Part shown: positions 45,965-59,284 of the stretch, in pieces
Position numbering within the stretch: the first letter of the stretch is position 1
Layout: each line of letters begins with the position of its first letter
Assembly (NCBI GenBank): GCA_002633025.1
Contig: NMRB01000015.1
Span: forward strand, 539,150 to 603,149
Source: Notospermus geniculatus
Taxonomy: Eukaryota > Nemertea > Pilidiophora > Heteronemertea > Lineidae
Reading direction: 5' to 3'
DNA length: 64,000 bases
The notes under the pieces: generated by a model
Seen by the model: only the letters and a program-made list of their open reading frames with translations
What the model was told of the DNA's origin: nothing
Databases searched by the model: none
Translations under genes and position numbers: made by a program

Positions 45965-47175
45965 GATGTCAAATGGGGAAATGTTAGTTCCAACATTAGC
46001 CACTGACCTAAAGGAAGAGTCTATTGCGGTCGTTGCGAAAACTCACTATTGAGCTGGCCATCCATTTGCATGGAGTGCATACCCTTCAACTTTTTCTTTA
46101 TGATTCATTCAGAAACTTCGGCTCTCTGTGGATGTTGAAATGCTTGTGGAGCGTGTAAACATTTGGGGTGTTTCTATATCATTTTGCAATCAAGTAGCAG
46201 ACATCACAGCCAACCATTCTTCCGGTTGCTCACAGCAATCACCACGACCAGTGCATACATTTACCGTCATCTACACTCTTAACTACATTTACATGCGTTA
46301 GAATGCGACTGCGTGACTCGGGTTCAAATTTTCCTTAGATCCAATCAAAGGCTAACAAGATTACATATTGAATCGTGATCATTCTTAAACGTGATATCGA
46401 GTTGATTAATGTTTGCTGTGATTGGGTGAGACACGAAGCTCTGGCCAACGGAAATATGTGAAAGGTAACGAAATGAACAGATCACGTTATCTTAATGATC
46501 TACGGTATGATGGAGCAGGATGGAGACAGGCACTTAGCGTCATTAGTCAAGAAGCAGCGCCCTCTTTCAGATATATAGAAAAATTACGCCCTTAAACGTC
46601 GTTTCTGAAATTGTGCTTGTCGACTTTTGTGGAGTGTTGCTGCTAAGTAGGCCTAATGTCGAATAGACTATTAAATTAAAGTGAGAGATTTCTACCTACA
46701 TGTATGATGCAGTGTATGATGGCCTTGATACACCATCTACGAGGAATTTCAAAATGTGCATCAGATTTTGGCCGTGGCCAGACTTAAAATAAATTAATTG
46801 CTAACTGGTGATGGATTACAAAGATACAGTGGACATTACTTATAATACTTCCAGCAGTTTCTGAGACGAGGTCCCTTGGTACATAACATACAAATAATTT
46901 ATCATGGTATTGGCGACGAAGCTGGGAAGTTAATTGTCCATCGGCATCCCCTGGAGTCTGGGGTAAATATGAAGTCATTGCGATGGGACAAGTAACCAAC
47001 ACGAAAAGATGATTCATGATGAAATATTATATGGAGGTTGACGAAATGCCTTCATATGAACTGTGTATAACAGTATTACATCATGGAGAGATAGTCACAG
47101 AATTACTGTGTCTATAGACACAGTACCATCCAAGAAATACCCACAAACGTGTTTTGTATCCATCCATGGTGACTC

Positions 47176-47334
47176 CTAAGGGTAGATTCATACTTCTCCG
47201 TTTTGCGCTTTGCGCTGGTGCGTTCCCTATGTTTATGTGTGGTACCAATAATAAAATTACTTTTTCTACCACGCATTCACATAAGAAACGGACAAGCGCA
47301 GAGCGCAAAACGCAAAGTATGAATTGGCCTTAAG
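47176..47334. mobile_element. Miniature element with CTTAAGGCC-like ends
   Basis: Left ctaagggtagattcatactt and right aagtatgaattggccttaag are imperfect inverted repeats; inner gttttgcgctttgcgct pairs with agcgcaaaacgcaaag. About 159 bp. Confidence 0.6.
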
Positions 47335-48240
47335 ACGGAACGGGAACATTTTTCGGAGTGTGGACGATGGTAGGTGTGAAAGGAATGGGAGTCCTAGGCA
47401 TAGTCCTAGTTATAATCGTCTGCTATAGACGTCTTTTCTAGAGTTTCAGATTTTAAAGTTCCACTTGAAAAAGACCCCGGTTGGGGTCGAAAATTCGTGA
47501 ATTCTGGAGATTGACTTCTTGCTTATTGTCTGCTATTGTAGGGTATATTCGAATGGTCATGTTCTCTGTAGCCGTATATCATAATCCCTCGTTGAACAAT
47601 AGGATTCCTGTCACACCTGTGTCTCCCTACCCATTGATATTGTGAGTTTCACAACCATAATCCTTCACATTAATTTTGTCCTATCTATTTCCTAAATTTC
47701 TGGTACTTGCGTCATGGAATCCATTTTCCTAACAGCCTTTTGAAAACCAATTACGAACTCTCAGTCAAATAATAGCTTATCGCTGAAACAATCCGTTATT
47801 TTCTGACGTTCATTCAATATACCAACTTCATCATCACCAACCACACCAATTAATTACCATTCCTAATTAATAATATTGCTTCTGGCACGAGCTTATGGAC
47901 TCAATATCGCTGTTGGCATTTATATAGAAGAATTCTCTGATGCATACACGAACGAACCCCATTAAACCCTGAACATGCACTTGCTATAAATACATCAGTT
48001 GTCTTGTCTTTCGAAGCTGTAATGCTTTTAATAGGAATCTGAGTCGGATATGAATACCCAAACATAACCATACACACACAACCGTGGTTTTCACTAAATC
48101 ACATTCACGCTAGGCCACAGTGAACAACCCCTAATTCAAATCGACACCGATATTCTGTCGATGAAGTTCTGTGGAGGGACAAGAGCAAGTTGACTACTTC
48201 CCAATCTAGTGGTCAACAAGACATCTAGCAAGTGTTTTAA

Positions 48241-48360
48241 GCTGCGATTACATAGAGGTATACGGTGTACGGACACGCCGGTTTATAACAATGGCTCACG
48301 AACCCTTTGTGAAAGCCTTTGTTCAACGGCTTTTTCCGTTTACCTCTATGTAATCGCAGC
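48241..48360. mobile_element. 120-bp miniature element related to 6669-6894
   Basis: GCTGCGATTACATAGAGGTA and its near-exact complement at the end. Shares the GCGATTACATAGAG core with the Harbinger-like element, hence probably a relative. Target duplication not clear. Confidence 0.65.
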
Positions 48361-48642
48361 CGTATAGTCATGCTCTAGTTAACCTATATTTGAACTTTAG
48401 GCACTAGAATAGATCAATGAAGATAGACCTAAGAAAAACTACGATTATGACTCTGTCACTGATGCAAGAGAAAATCCCGACCGTTCCTATAATCTGAGAT
48501 GGTACATATAGTAGGCGGGGCTCCGCTTTCAAAGGATTCTATGCTTGTGAGATGAAAGAGCAGCGGTCTGGTGTCCTCCCGGTATTACCAACCAAAATGA
48601 TTGATGTACTCGTGCAGTAGAGACACTATTCTTTATGAAAAG

Positions 48643-48880
48643 GTTGGTGCAGGTTATTTGAATGACAATGCCTTGCTCGGTAACTGGCTTCAGCGAAATT
48701 CCACTAAGTGATTTACTGTAAACTTTTGATGCAGGTTACTTGACAATACCTTGTCTGGTAACTGGCTTCAGCGATACCTGCACTAAGTGATTTACAGTAA
48801 ACTTTTGGTGCAGGTTATTTGACAACCTTGCTCGGTAACTGGCATCAGCGATACTCCACTAAGTGATTTACTGTAAACTT
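48643..48880. repeat. 81-bp tandem repeat, three copies
   Basis: Copies begin at about 48643, 48724 and 48805, each starting ttggtgcaggttatttga and ending ctaagtgatttactgtaaac. Confidence 0.85.
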
Positions 48881-50289
48881 CGCAAATCCCCAACGACAAA
48901 ATTTACGGCGTTCGGCAGTTCATTAGTCACCATCAAACCTCCATAAACCCATCATATTATCTATACCAGAGAGAATCGTCTCCACCTCAGTACCAAAGGG
49001 TCGTGAATGACGTCAGAGATGCAGACCAGGAAAACCTGTTTAGTGAAGCTGTGGAGAATCGCGATCCTATATACAGATACCATGGAGCTTGGCTTATTGA
49101 TCAACTGTATGGTAGAGCAAAGCTAATAATCTCTTTCAATCTAGTAAGATCAGCTCGTGTTCCTTATGACTAAAGTAGTGATACATCAGAGACACGAAAT
49201 AAATTGACTTAAGAGAGAGGAGATTTTAAGAATTCTCCAAAGAATATTTTTTTCACAACGTAGTTGGCATCTCCTCAGCACTGGATTCACCTGAAGTATC
49301 TTCTTCAATTCATCCAATGGATACCCTACAAGTGAAGTGTTTTCGATTATCTTGAGAGTTGCTTCCCCATTGCCATCTCAGGCTTTTTCATTAATTGCAT
49401 CAAGTTCTCAGAGTGAGCGTGTATCGCTAGGAAGCAAGTCGTCCGAATATAAAGTTCCTTCATCAAAGAAAGTGTGGTTCAATACCCACGGTCAGGTAGA
49501 AGAACATCTTCGGGAAAGTCATCGGTATAAGCTGGCAGAAGAAACAAATCTATAGGCCTGATAGTCTATTGGATCAAAGTTGATGGATCATCCGAGGCGA
49601 GTCTGAGGTTCAACCTCTCCCATAGCAGAGTCGGGCTCGCTCCTCTTCATCCACTCACACACTCACCGTGCGTGCGATCGTCTGAATAGAAGAGGAGCGA
49701 GACCAAAACCCTGCTCTGGGAGGATGCCTTGTGTTGGAATTTTCAGAAGTCTGGCCTCTCAAAGGAAATAATGAGGCATAATCGTTACGGCGCACTTCCT
49801 ATCACTTCGTGTGGTAGATGTCAGACCTCTCTCGTCAAAAACCGTATTCGTTTCATTTCACATGGATTCATATTACATATAATGAAATATCCGAATTTCA
49901 ACCCGATGTTTTCGCATGATTGAATATAGTGTGTTAGCTGTCACATTGACGACGTGGACCGAGTTGATATGAGTATTGGACACGGGATTGGCTGAGAATT
50001 ACGGTCACGTGACCTCAGTTGAAAGCCCACGAGTAAGAAATGGCTGCTCTGTATTTGGGCCTACATCAGTGAATCTTCTGATTTACCTAGTGAATGATCC
50101 ACAATTTGAGATTTAATTACATCTACTCAGAGTTCATCCTTTAAACCCAATCTCCCTCCTGCTGCAACACTGCAACACAACACAGCCATTAGATACATCT
50201 GAAGAAAGTGGAGATGATACAAGAAATAGAATCCCTCGAGTAAGATTAGTTAGCTTGTTAGCTAGAATTCAAGACGTTGACTTCTCTAA

Positions 50290-50575
50290 ATGAACCATCA
50301 CAAGGGATGGAAAGAACGGAGGGAAGCAGCCGAGGCCTCAGACTACGGTTTGGTAGGCTTATTAGGCCGGGCCAATGGCCCAGCGTAAAGAAGACATCAT
50401 GTGCATGAACATGTATGTACGTATATCCGAGGTATCCAGGCAAAGTTGATGCTCCGCATACCATCCGCAAGGGATTGGAAAGAACGGGAGGAAAAGCAGC
50501 CAATCAAGGCCTAAGGCTACGGTTTGGTATGCTTTTATAGGCACGTATACATGAACATGTACATCCAAGGCAATG
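50290..50575. repeat. Two diverged copies of a ~170-bp repeat
   Basis: gggatggaaagaacgg, gcagccgaggcct and tacggtttggta recur about 170 bp later (gggattggaaagaacggg, agcagccaatcaaggcct, tacggtttggta), with catgaacatgta between. Confidence 0.65.
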
Positions 50576-50593
50576 TTCTCGACACACCAAAGC

Positions 50594-50833
50594 CAGTGTG
50601 GTGATTCAAACACAAAATTATTTTATTCGTACGCGATTTTACTCATGCATGACTAATCGTGTTGACTATTTTTGCAGTTGTTTAGGCAAATAGAAGGGGT
50701 GACAGCTTATTACGTAATCACCCGTCACCCCTTCCATTTACCAGATGAACTGCGAATGCGACAAGCACCATTAGTTATGCATCAACGACTTTGCGTACGA
50801 ATAAAATAATTTTGTGTTTGAATCACCACACTG
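50594..50833. mobile_element. 240-bp miniature element, 41-bp perfect TIR, 5-bp target duplication
   Basis: Ends CAGTGTGGTGATTCAAACAC and its complement, perfect for about 41 bp to cgtacgc. AAAGC flanks both sides (50589-50593, 50834-50838). An inner palindrome, aaggggtgac / gtcacccctt, lies in the middle. The perfect ends suggest a recent insertion. Confidence 0.85.
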
Positions 50834-52765
50834 AAAGCCTTCTCGCAGCACTTCAGTGCTTTAGGCTCCATGCACTTCACAATACTAAAATGTACACATT
50901 GAATTCGTACGTACTCATTTCCGAGTAGTACATGTATGTGGAGAACCATGCACCAGTATACAGAATACTTTAGCTATTCCTACAAAACGTTACGTGTTAT
51001 GCCTTTTGCTTATTTAATTGGTACATGTAAAGTCACCACTGAAACCCCGGTCTTAATGGAAAGGTAAACATATCTGAAACGGGCAGCAATATTCAATGGT
51101 CCGATATCGGTGATCAATAAATCCCCGTGAGAAAAAAATAAACATGCGCATTTCGCATTGATCTCATAGCGATTTTCACCCATGGGGAGGGGGCTTCGAG
51201 AGCCCTATATAGTGGAACATTATCACGTAAATAAAAGCCAATATTTTACATTTTTATCAAGTTATTTCTTCATAAGCAATTACAGTTTGCATTCCTTTTT
51301 GTTGGCTAGCCGGATTGGAAGCGAACCGTTTGGGTTTCAATCAACGAAGAAACATCGTTATTTGCTTTTACTTGCATATGTTCTTGTCTCCTTTTAGATT
51401 TCAAAACGTTTAATAAGATGACGTGGCTTTGATAAAACACAGAGTTGCATCCCCTCAAATGTCGCAATATGCCATGATATTACAGGTGAAATCCTTCAGC
51501 TTGTAACAAAATCCTGCCTCATAAAAAACAGCAAAGAACATGAAGCTGTGAATGTTAATCAAAATCTCAGATGTCCTGTTCTCACAGAATCGTGTAACAT
51601 GCTCTCTCAAATCATCGAATCAGCTGCTATCAGTGATGAGGGTTCAGCTTCCCGGCTAACGACCCTCGGTTCGTTAACGACCACTCTGGGGAAATGATCC
51701 AGCATCGGTAAAGATAGCCAAAGTGTATTATTTCCACGTTTCAATTTCTGCATGAAAGCAGTTGTGTTCGCCACGAAACACCTTTTTACTGTTGGCTGGA
51801 AGTGACACCCAGCAGAAATATCGACGCCTCCCACACCTGAGGCCGTGGTACGATTCTTGGTTTTCGCGCCTTCATTCAATTTGCACCATTATTCACAGAG
51901 AAGAGAAACTGTATTGTGGAGGGACACGAGATTCGTTGGTCAACATCGTCACCGACTCTGGTTCTGTCATTCAGAATCATAAAATTAAAGTAGGACACAA
52001 GATCCTCTCGAAAGTACGGAACGACAAACGTCGAAATAACCTCCTATACAATTCGTTGTAAATGGAAAAAAATAAAATGGCAGGTTGTTTTTGAGAGCTT
52101 TTCACACCAGAACCGAGTGTTCAGTTCCTCACAGGTACCCTGGAGTACGGGAAAGTAAATAAAAACCATTCACAGGATTAGTAAGCTCATAAACAGGTGA
52201 TTCCCGTGCACAATGAGGAACGCCATACAACCAGCAGCCGACATTCTACACCTGCCAGGATGAGCAGAAACCGCGTAACAATATATTTCACCTTGAAAGT
52301 GAGACGATCTAATGTAACAGTTCTTAGTCACGGCTTATCCTGGTTTTCATAAGGCCTACTTCACACACAGTCCTATAAAGCTGTCAACTTTCGCATGGTA
52401 CACGGTCCAGCTTGATGTGGACGTGATTGGACAGCGAATCGTCTGTCTCCTACCAAGGAGCTTGGATGCGTTGTAATCATTCGTTGACCGACACAGCTTC
52501 GCCTCCGATTGGCCAATCATATACCAAAGTAGCATATACCCATGTGCATAACGCTAGCCAATGCAGTTTGAAGAAGACGTCGTTCCCGCCACAAGTGTCG
52601 TCAATGTGTACTTTTTATACCCAACAGCTCTATCGGTAAGTGCAAAATATGGAATCGGATTACCTAATGATTGGAACGCTCATGCACCTCGGGCCCACCT
52701 AAACCTCACCATATTTCGGGCAAGTATATACAGGAAATGTAATTCAACATAAATGTCTTACTTAC

Positions 52766-53032
52766 CCTCGAAGTTGTAGACCCTGGCGTCGAGGGTGTCG
52801 AATGTGCTGGCGTACCACCCCTGCTACGGCAACCCCCAGCCGAGAGGGTACGGACATCGGCTTCATCCATCATGGATGGTGACTGAGGCTGTGGCGGGGA
52901 CTGGTCAGACTCCGGAGGTGTCACAGGCGAAGGATAATAGTAACCATCAGTATCAGATACCACTTTTTCATAATCCTTGTAGTCTCTCTTAAGCTGTTGT
53001 GCAGTTTCTGGCGTGATAGGTGATCGCATTAC
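52766..53032 (-). CDS. pclo: Piccolo scaffold exon
   Basis: 267 bp, 89 codons, phase 0-0; acceptor tttgattttccag, donor AGG|GTAAGT. Starts VMRSPITPETAQQLKRDYKD, then tyrosine- and proline-rich (DGYYYPSPVTPPESDQSPPQ), then a basic serine/threonine-proline end (GGTPAHSTPSTPGSTTSR). Several S/T-P sites; disordered. Joins HYR of the upstream large exon and GTDSPN of the downstream one. Confidence 0.85.
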
Positions 53033-54739
53033 CTGGAAAATCAAACATGGTTTCTCTCACTCTTATTTCTTTGCCGCACACGAGGACAATTCCTTTTTTC
53101 TTGCTCCTTTGAACGAACCGCATTTCACATACAACGAATTAGTATCATCCTAGGTACCTCTACAATCCCTGAGTTCGTATTTTTTATATCAACCTTTGAT
53201 GTAATCCAAATGAATAGCCACATCCATTTAGCGAGAAAAAAGTAAGAAGTAGTGTTATCTAATCAAAAGCATGTCAAAGCAAGTTCACCAAACATATTGC
53301 TTTAAGAGACGGGAATTCAACGTAGGCTAATTGATTCAGACACAGTACTATCCGTAATGAAGAACTGCACAGCTGCCTAGCGACTGAAGCCAGAAAGAAG
53401 GTAGTGCAGGGTAATCCGAAAAGTGCCAACGGCAGGGAAAGGCGTTGAAAGGAATGCGAGCGGCCACCGTTTTTCAGCTGACGCCATTGATCGGTGCCAA
53501 ACGCCAGCCGTCCACAACGAGCGGAGAAGTTCCCTGTGAGTTTGGTAGGCAGCAGCAGATTCCACCACAACAGCAGGTACAGCATCAAGCCATAACCAGC
53601 ATTACGGATTCCCGATCAATTCTCCCTGCCACTAATGCGCTAGCCTGCTCTCCTCACGTTCGTTGCATCTACATTATGGTCTCTGAGCTGACTACTATGC
53701 TATGCTCAGTATTGATTGTCACGACATACGCTGAAGCTAGCAAGGCTTGTCGATCCCTCTGCCTGCTATCACTGACAGACTGTTCGGGATCGGTTTTAGC
53801 TTGTGGTGTGGCTTTCCGTGTAGGTGGTTCGTAATTGACATTGTCTATAAGATACCGATGCATATGGAACGACAATGATAAGGCTTATCAGGGTTGATAT
53901 TTACGTATGATCGAGTGAATGGTATAGAGTAAGGCGAAGAAGAAATTGACAAGAGTTGTGGATGTTTTTTTCTTGAGTCAACGACCATTGTCTGGTTGTA
54001 AGCGGAGAAAGGAGGAGGAATAGTGTGGCGATTAAATGACAACATCAGTTTCAAAAGATAAATGTAAAACACGGCAAATGATCGATTTTGATCAAGGGAC
54101 ACAGGTTTTCTGTCCTCAAGAACTGTTGCGCAATACCACTGCGTTACAAGCCACCTCCGATGACGAAAGAAGTCGTTCGCAGGCAATTTCCGGCCAGTTC
54201 TCCATTCATTACGTACTCATTACGTGACACGTTACCTTTTGATTCCGCCTTCGCACGGTGCCACGTGACGCACATATCGCACCATCAAACGACGTTAAAT
54301 AAATCAGATTCTCGAGATTTGGGAACAACAACAACTTGGTCATCATGACCAACCCGTGTTATTTTGATATAGTAAAGGAATGTGTACGTATACTTTGATT
54401 TTTTGTTACTGAAACGGATCTCCATAATCGAAGCGTGTACACGCTGTTTGTGATTTGCGTCATTTCGGTGTTTACTACCCAAACTCAAATAACAAAGTCG
54501 GTGGCATTCTCAAAAATCCCACGCAGAACTCACAATCATATTTGATCAATTGCCGCGATATTGTGACGTATCAAAATGCTGCACGCTTACTGCAGTAACG
54601 CCACTGTTCAGGGATAGTTTACTAGTGTTGAAGACAACGTAAAGACATCGCCCTGCATTTGGGTCCAAAAGCAATTCATATGATTTTCCCTTGACTAAAT
54701 GTATGTAGATATCTGAGTCATGGACCCCTTGACAATGTT
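53033..54739. other. Intron sequence
   Basis: No exon found. The stretch near 54250-54305 (gtgccacgtgacgcacat ... cgacgttaaataaatc) resembles the 3' end of SINE-like repeats in marine invertebrates, without visible polymerase III boxes. Confidence 0.35.
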
Positions 54740-55226
54740 TGTGCAGTGATGCACCCATTAACTCCACGAGTATCCGGCCTCCGGCCATTCCAATTCATCA
54801 ACCTACTGTCATCACCATGACTTAACAATACAGAACCGAACAGAACCAGTAAAAGAAGAATATCCCTGAAGAATGGCTGAACATGGCCGGCGTCGCCAAT
54901 GATGTGTTTGAAGAACCGTACGTACGCCTAGTTCATTGTTGAGTAGACGCAGCACGCACCACCGGCAGCTCATTCGATATTTTCACACTCTTAAATCGTT
55001 TAAACAAAGTGGAACATAATTGTAAAGCATTCAAAAAACCCATCATATTCTGAAGCTGATTCATCAACAAACATTTATTGTTTCTTATTGAAGAGGAGTA
55101 GTAGCTCTCCACTTCACGGCAGCTCAGACGCGTCGCCGGCGCCTGGTTCTCATTTGTTTCATGAACATCTTCATCATTAAAAATGCAATTTAGTTTGAGC
55201 GATGCGGAACATTCCATTCCCTTAGA
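54740..55226. repeat. Direct duplication joined by N, copy 1
   Basis: tgtgcagtgatgcacccatt to ttccattcccttaga, repeated as 55228-55715 with almost no change. Confidence 0.93.
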
Positions 55227-55227
55227 N
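55227..55227. other. Assembly gap (single N) between duplicates
   Basis: Lone N at the exact junction, as at 42670. Confidence 0.9.
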
Positions 55228-55715
55228 TGTGCAGTGATGCACCCATTAACTCCACGAGTATCCGGCCTCCGGGCCATTCCAATTCATCAACCTACTGTCA
55301 TCACCATGACTTAACAATACAGAACCGAACAGAACCAGTAAAAGAAGAATATCCCTGAAGAATGGCTGAACATGGCCGGCGTTGCCAATGATGTGTTTGA
55401 AGAACCGTACGTACGCCTAGTTCATTGTTGAGTAGACGCAGCACGCACCACCGGCAGCTCATTCGATATTTTCACACTCTTAAATCGTTTAAACAAAGTG
55501 GAACATAATTGTAAAGCATTCAAAAAACCCATCATATTCTGAAGCTGATTCATCAACAAACATTTATTGTTTCTTATTGAAGAGGAGTAGTAGCTCTCCA
55601 CTTCACGGCAGCTCAGACGCGTCGCCGGCGCCTGGTTCTCATTTGTTTCATGAACATCTTCATCATTAAAAATGCAATTTAGTTTGAGCGATGCGGAACA
55701 TTCCATTCCCTTAGA
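55228..55715. repeat. Direct duplication joined by N, copy 2
   Basis: Second copy, continuous with unique sequence at atattcaacgac and so probably the correctly placed one. Confidence 0.93.
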
Positions 55716-55907
55716 ATATTCAACGACAGTCTCGGGGCAGCTTCGTACATGTCCGGGAAACTTGAACAAGAAACCAATGTATGGATCGTGGTCGACTGTA
55801 GTTACTTGCATATGACTTGTACAATTCTCATTGCAATGCTGTTCGGGTCTTGATGACTCGTCGGTGCCTGTTGCATGACTGTCCGACAATTGATTCAGAG
55901 GGATCAT
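55422..55907 (-). other. Open frame of about 160 codons, unrecognised
   Basis: The first ATG in the frame gives MIPLNQLSDSHATGTDESS and the end is LPVVRAASTQQ-stop; interior CSASLKLNCIFNDEDVHETN. The 5' part lies outside the duplication, and copy 1 of the 3' part is cut at the N. It could be a transposon-derived remnant or chance. No family recognised; no splice partner identified. Confidence 0.25.
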
Positions 55908-56522
55908 TACAAACTTTGGTAGCAACAAGTGCTATATGAGTCATAGTTTGATTAGCCAAGGGACTCTTGAAAGAATAATAAGAATGGGTACGGGACGAGT
56001 CCCTGGATAGTTCAGCCGACGAAGCAACATATCTAGCATAGTAATACATCTTTCCTGACTCATGGCATTTCTTGAAGCAACATGGAAAGAGGCCAACTTT
56101 CAGGCAGTTGAATCATGGATTCGTTTGAGAGCCTTAAGACTTATTACGAAATCTAAGTGTATAGACAAGCAATTTGCTCAACTGACGTCCATGCTTCAGA
56201 ATTTACTGGTACAAAAAGACTCGGCACTTGAAATTAACTACTTCTGCTCTCGCATAAATAATAAAGACGTCCTTAGCGGTAACCATGGACCCGGTGGATG
56301 GAGAGCCATTGGGTATCGAAGACAGGCAAGGGGAGTGGCAGCCTAATGAAGAAACGTGACCTTGTCCTGCACCAATTACTTCGAACGTGACATTCAAGAA
56401 TACGACCAAAATAATGTATGTCACGCACCAAGTACTTGGACTGGAATTCAACTCGACTTCTGAACCGTGTAAAGGCTACGAAAGATCAAAAAGTGAAATG
56501 TCAAATAACGTTGTGAACTTAC

Positions 56523-58654
56523 CCTGTAGTGAGGTGACGCATTGTCCTCCTGCATATCAATATGTTCCAGGCGAAGAGGCGACGGCTTTGTTTTCGTATC
56601 TTTGGAACCATCCCTTTTTTCTGCTTTCTTGCCACCTTCGATTCGGGTCGTATCTGTGACCTGTATCACTGGCTGACTCCGCTCCCTCGGGGCAGGGACT
56701 GGCCTTGCTTTTTCTTCTTTCGTCGCCTTGGCCTTTTGTACAGCAGCCTCTTTCTGCTCAGCGTTATCCTTTGGTTCCGGTTTTTGCTCCTTCGGCTTGG
56801 CCGTCTCCTTTTCTTCCTCTTTCTTGGCACTTTCTTTTTCATCCGTCCCGACCGCCACTTCCTGCTCCTGTTTTGGTTCCTCTTTATGTTTGGTAAGATA
56901 ACTACTGAACTGTTTAAAGAAGGCCGTACTGGTACTCTTGGCAGATGATATGGCACTACTGAACATATCCTGTGGGGGTGGCTGGGGAAGAGTCCTATGG
57001 ATCTTCTTGCCCTTCTCAGGGTCAGTTAAATCCTCTTTAGACTTTTTAACTTCCGACTCCACAGCGGGTTCCTTCTTTTCAACCTTCTGTTCCATCTCTG
57101 GTTCCTTTTTCACTGGTGCTTTCGTGTCTTCTTGTTTCACCGTTTCAGTCTTCGTCGTCGGCATACTCTTCTCGGTTTGTTTCCGCTCGTCTCCTGTGGG
57201 TTGTGATTGCCCTGCTTCGCGGGGAAGTCTGTCCCTGTCCTCAACCTTCTCACCGTTCAGATTCAAAATCTGCTTCAGTTTCTCCTCCTCCTCATACTGC
57301 CGACTCTCCTTCTCGACTCTCGCAGTCAAAGATGCGATCTGTGCCAAATCCAAGTGTTCCACCTCTTCATATTCTTTTATCCTCTCTTGCAATTGAGAGA
57401 TGTCCTCAAAGTTTTGATAGCGTCTCAGAGATGAGAGCGGCTGAAGTTCACTTTCTTGCTGTTCTTGAATCTCTTGTTCTTCGATTTGTGCCACCAGCAT
57501 GTCCTCTTGCTCCGCCTCCTCTATAGAAGGCGAGACATCTTGGATGGGCGAAAGATCGATGACGGGAGACCAGTCCGTTGCGGGAGGCTTGCACATAGCT
57601 TTCGCTCGGCGAGTACCTTGAAAGTCGACGTTCTTTTCGGCAGGGTCGGCGAGCTCCACATCCTCTAACTCGTCGTAATAAGGCGAGATTTCGTCCAAAC
57701 TGTCCTGAGACGATTCAGGCGAGGGCGTAATTTCTGAAATATGATGTTCTTGCGCCCCAGGATACAACATAAACTCTGTTGGAGAAACACTAAGATTAGT
57801 TAACTGGTCCGTGTTCATGGATATACTTGCTGCAAACGCAGCGACATTAAGACTATTAGTATCAGCAGTATCAGCCTCCATCCCTAAGTATTGTCTCTCA
57901 CGTGTGTTTATTTCAGAAGCCTGGTTTCCGGTAAACGACGCATTTAAATCCTGCATAGTTGTGGCGCTGTAGTCTTCCGTGGCGGGGGAAACCGGTGATG
58001 GCCGTGGGGTCAATTTCAACCCCTCTTCATCGTCATACGGGTCATCTGGTGGTAGTATAACTTGTACGTCCATTGCATTGTTGTTAAGATTATCCCGCCG
58101 CTGTCCGTCACGTTTTCGAACATCTCCCAAGCCGTTTGGGCCTTTCGATGTCCCCGGTGGATACCTAGGATCTATGGCGTTACCCGTTTTTTCCTGATAC
58201 CTCCTATCTCCCTGTCTCCCCGTCCCCTCAAACCGTCTATCCTCCCTATCGCTATACTCCTGACCCAGATCTTTCTGTCTCTCCCTCTCCACTCGTGTCG
58301 TCCGCCATTCTTGCTCCTCTCTATCACCACGCCTCTCCTGACCTTGAAACCTCGGATCACGTGACCGCTGATGAGATTTCTCGGGACTACGAGAGCCACG
58401 TGGTTTCGGTAACGGGGGCGGCTGTTCTGGGCTGAGTTCCTCGGAACTGTGCTGCCGAGTCAGACTCAGGGACTTTGGCCGGTGCTGCCTTTCACGTGCA
58501 GCATCCGCATCCCGTTCTCCCCCGTAAGATTTTGACCGCTTGTCCCGATCCTTCGCCTCCATTATATCTCTCCGACTTCTTCGTTCCTTGCCATTACTGT
58601 CCCCATTAATACTCATCTTCTCTTCATACGTGGAGGAACGCGTCGAGTCCGAAC
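56523..58654 (-). CDS. pclo: Piccolo large exon: charged, proline-rich and coiled-coil scaffold
   Basis: 2132 bp, 710 codons; acceptor cttttttccag, donor AGG|GTAAGT; phase 1 in, 0 out. Starts SDSTRSSTYEEKMSINGDS. Residues about 15-200 are basic and arginine-rich with an SH3-type QPPPLPKPRG and SRSPEKS. About 200-420 are acidic/serine-rich. About 420-490: predicted coiled coil ISQLQERIKEYEEVEHLDLA through EKESRQYEEEEKLKQI. About 490-700: lysine/glutamate repeats (KKEPEMEQKVEKKEP), then AISSAKSTSTAFFKQFSSYL, the only clearly amphipathic hydrophobic stretch, and ARPVPAPRERSQP. Composition fits the long central part of Piccolo; no enzymatic motif. Confidence 0.85.
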
Positions 58655-59284
58655 CTGGAAAAAAGTTTGGACGGATATTTTGAATATACAAGTATGGTTC
58701 GAATGAGCAGATACGTTTACCGTGTCAGCGGTTCTGTTTTCAACAGCACAGCCATGATATAGCGGCTCTAAAACATGCGCATGCGCATCAACAGCGGTAG
58801 GGCAATTCCGAGATGGGACTGTGTATGTGTTAGTACATCAACTGAAGAGATATTTTCCGACCACACATGGACAAGTGCACAACAGGAACGGCCGTCGATA
58901 GACTGAGACGATCACCACAAAAAAAAAACAGATTCTTGTCGTCAGATTAGAATTACCCAAAATGAATGTTTTTTGCCTCCAACATCAGGAAAACAAAAAA
59001 AAAAGGATATGTAACCAATACCAAGTACATTGTAATCCGAATTTCGGCCCTATTTTACCAACGACCATTTTGTTCGTCTACAAAGCTCAAATCAATTCGA
59101 ATAGTCAGCCACCCGAGTTACACAAACGCCTCGTCCGCCGATAACAGAACATTAACTAAAACTGCCTCACAGAATTTGCAAATTTTTCCATTAACTTATT
59201 CATTTTTGCCAAGTGATATTTGAGGAGTGTCTCTCTATCTGTCCATGGTGACAGAACCAGTTACAACACTCTTCAGATGTCTGT

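Larger units (their letters stand above)
36761..52765. other. 16-kb intron
   Basis: Between phase-0 exons that can join directly (TTSR to GTDSPN). It holds the transposons, tandem repeats and duplication listed separately. Plus-strand frames at 38743-39093, 39911-40123 and 45410-45682 have no splice or start context that I can support. Outside the listed repeats I see nothing. Confidence 0.5.
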
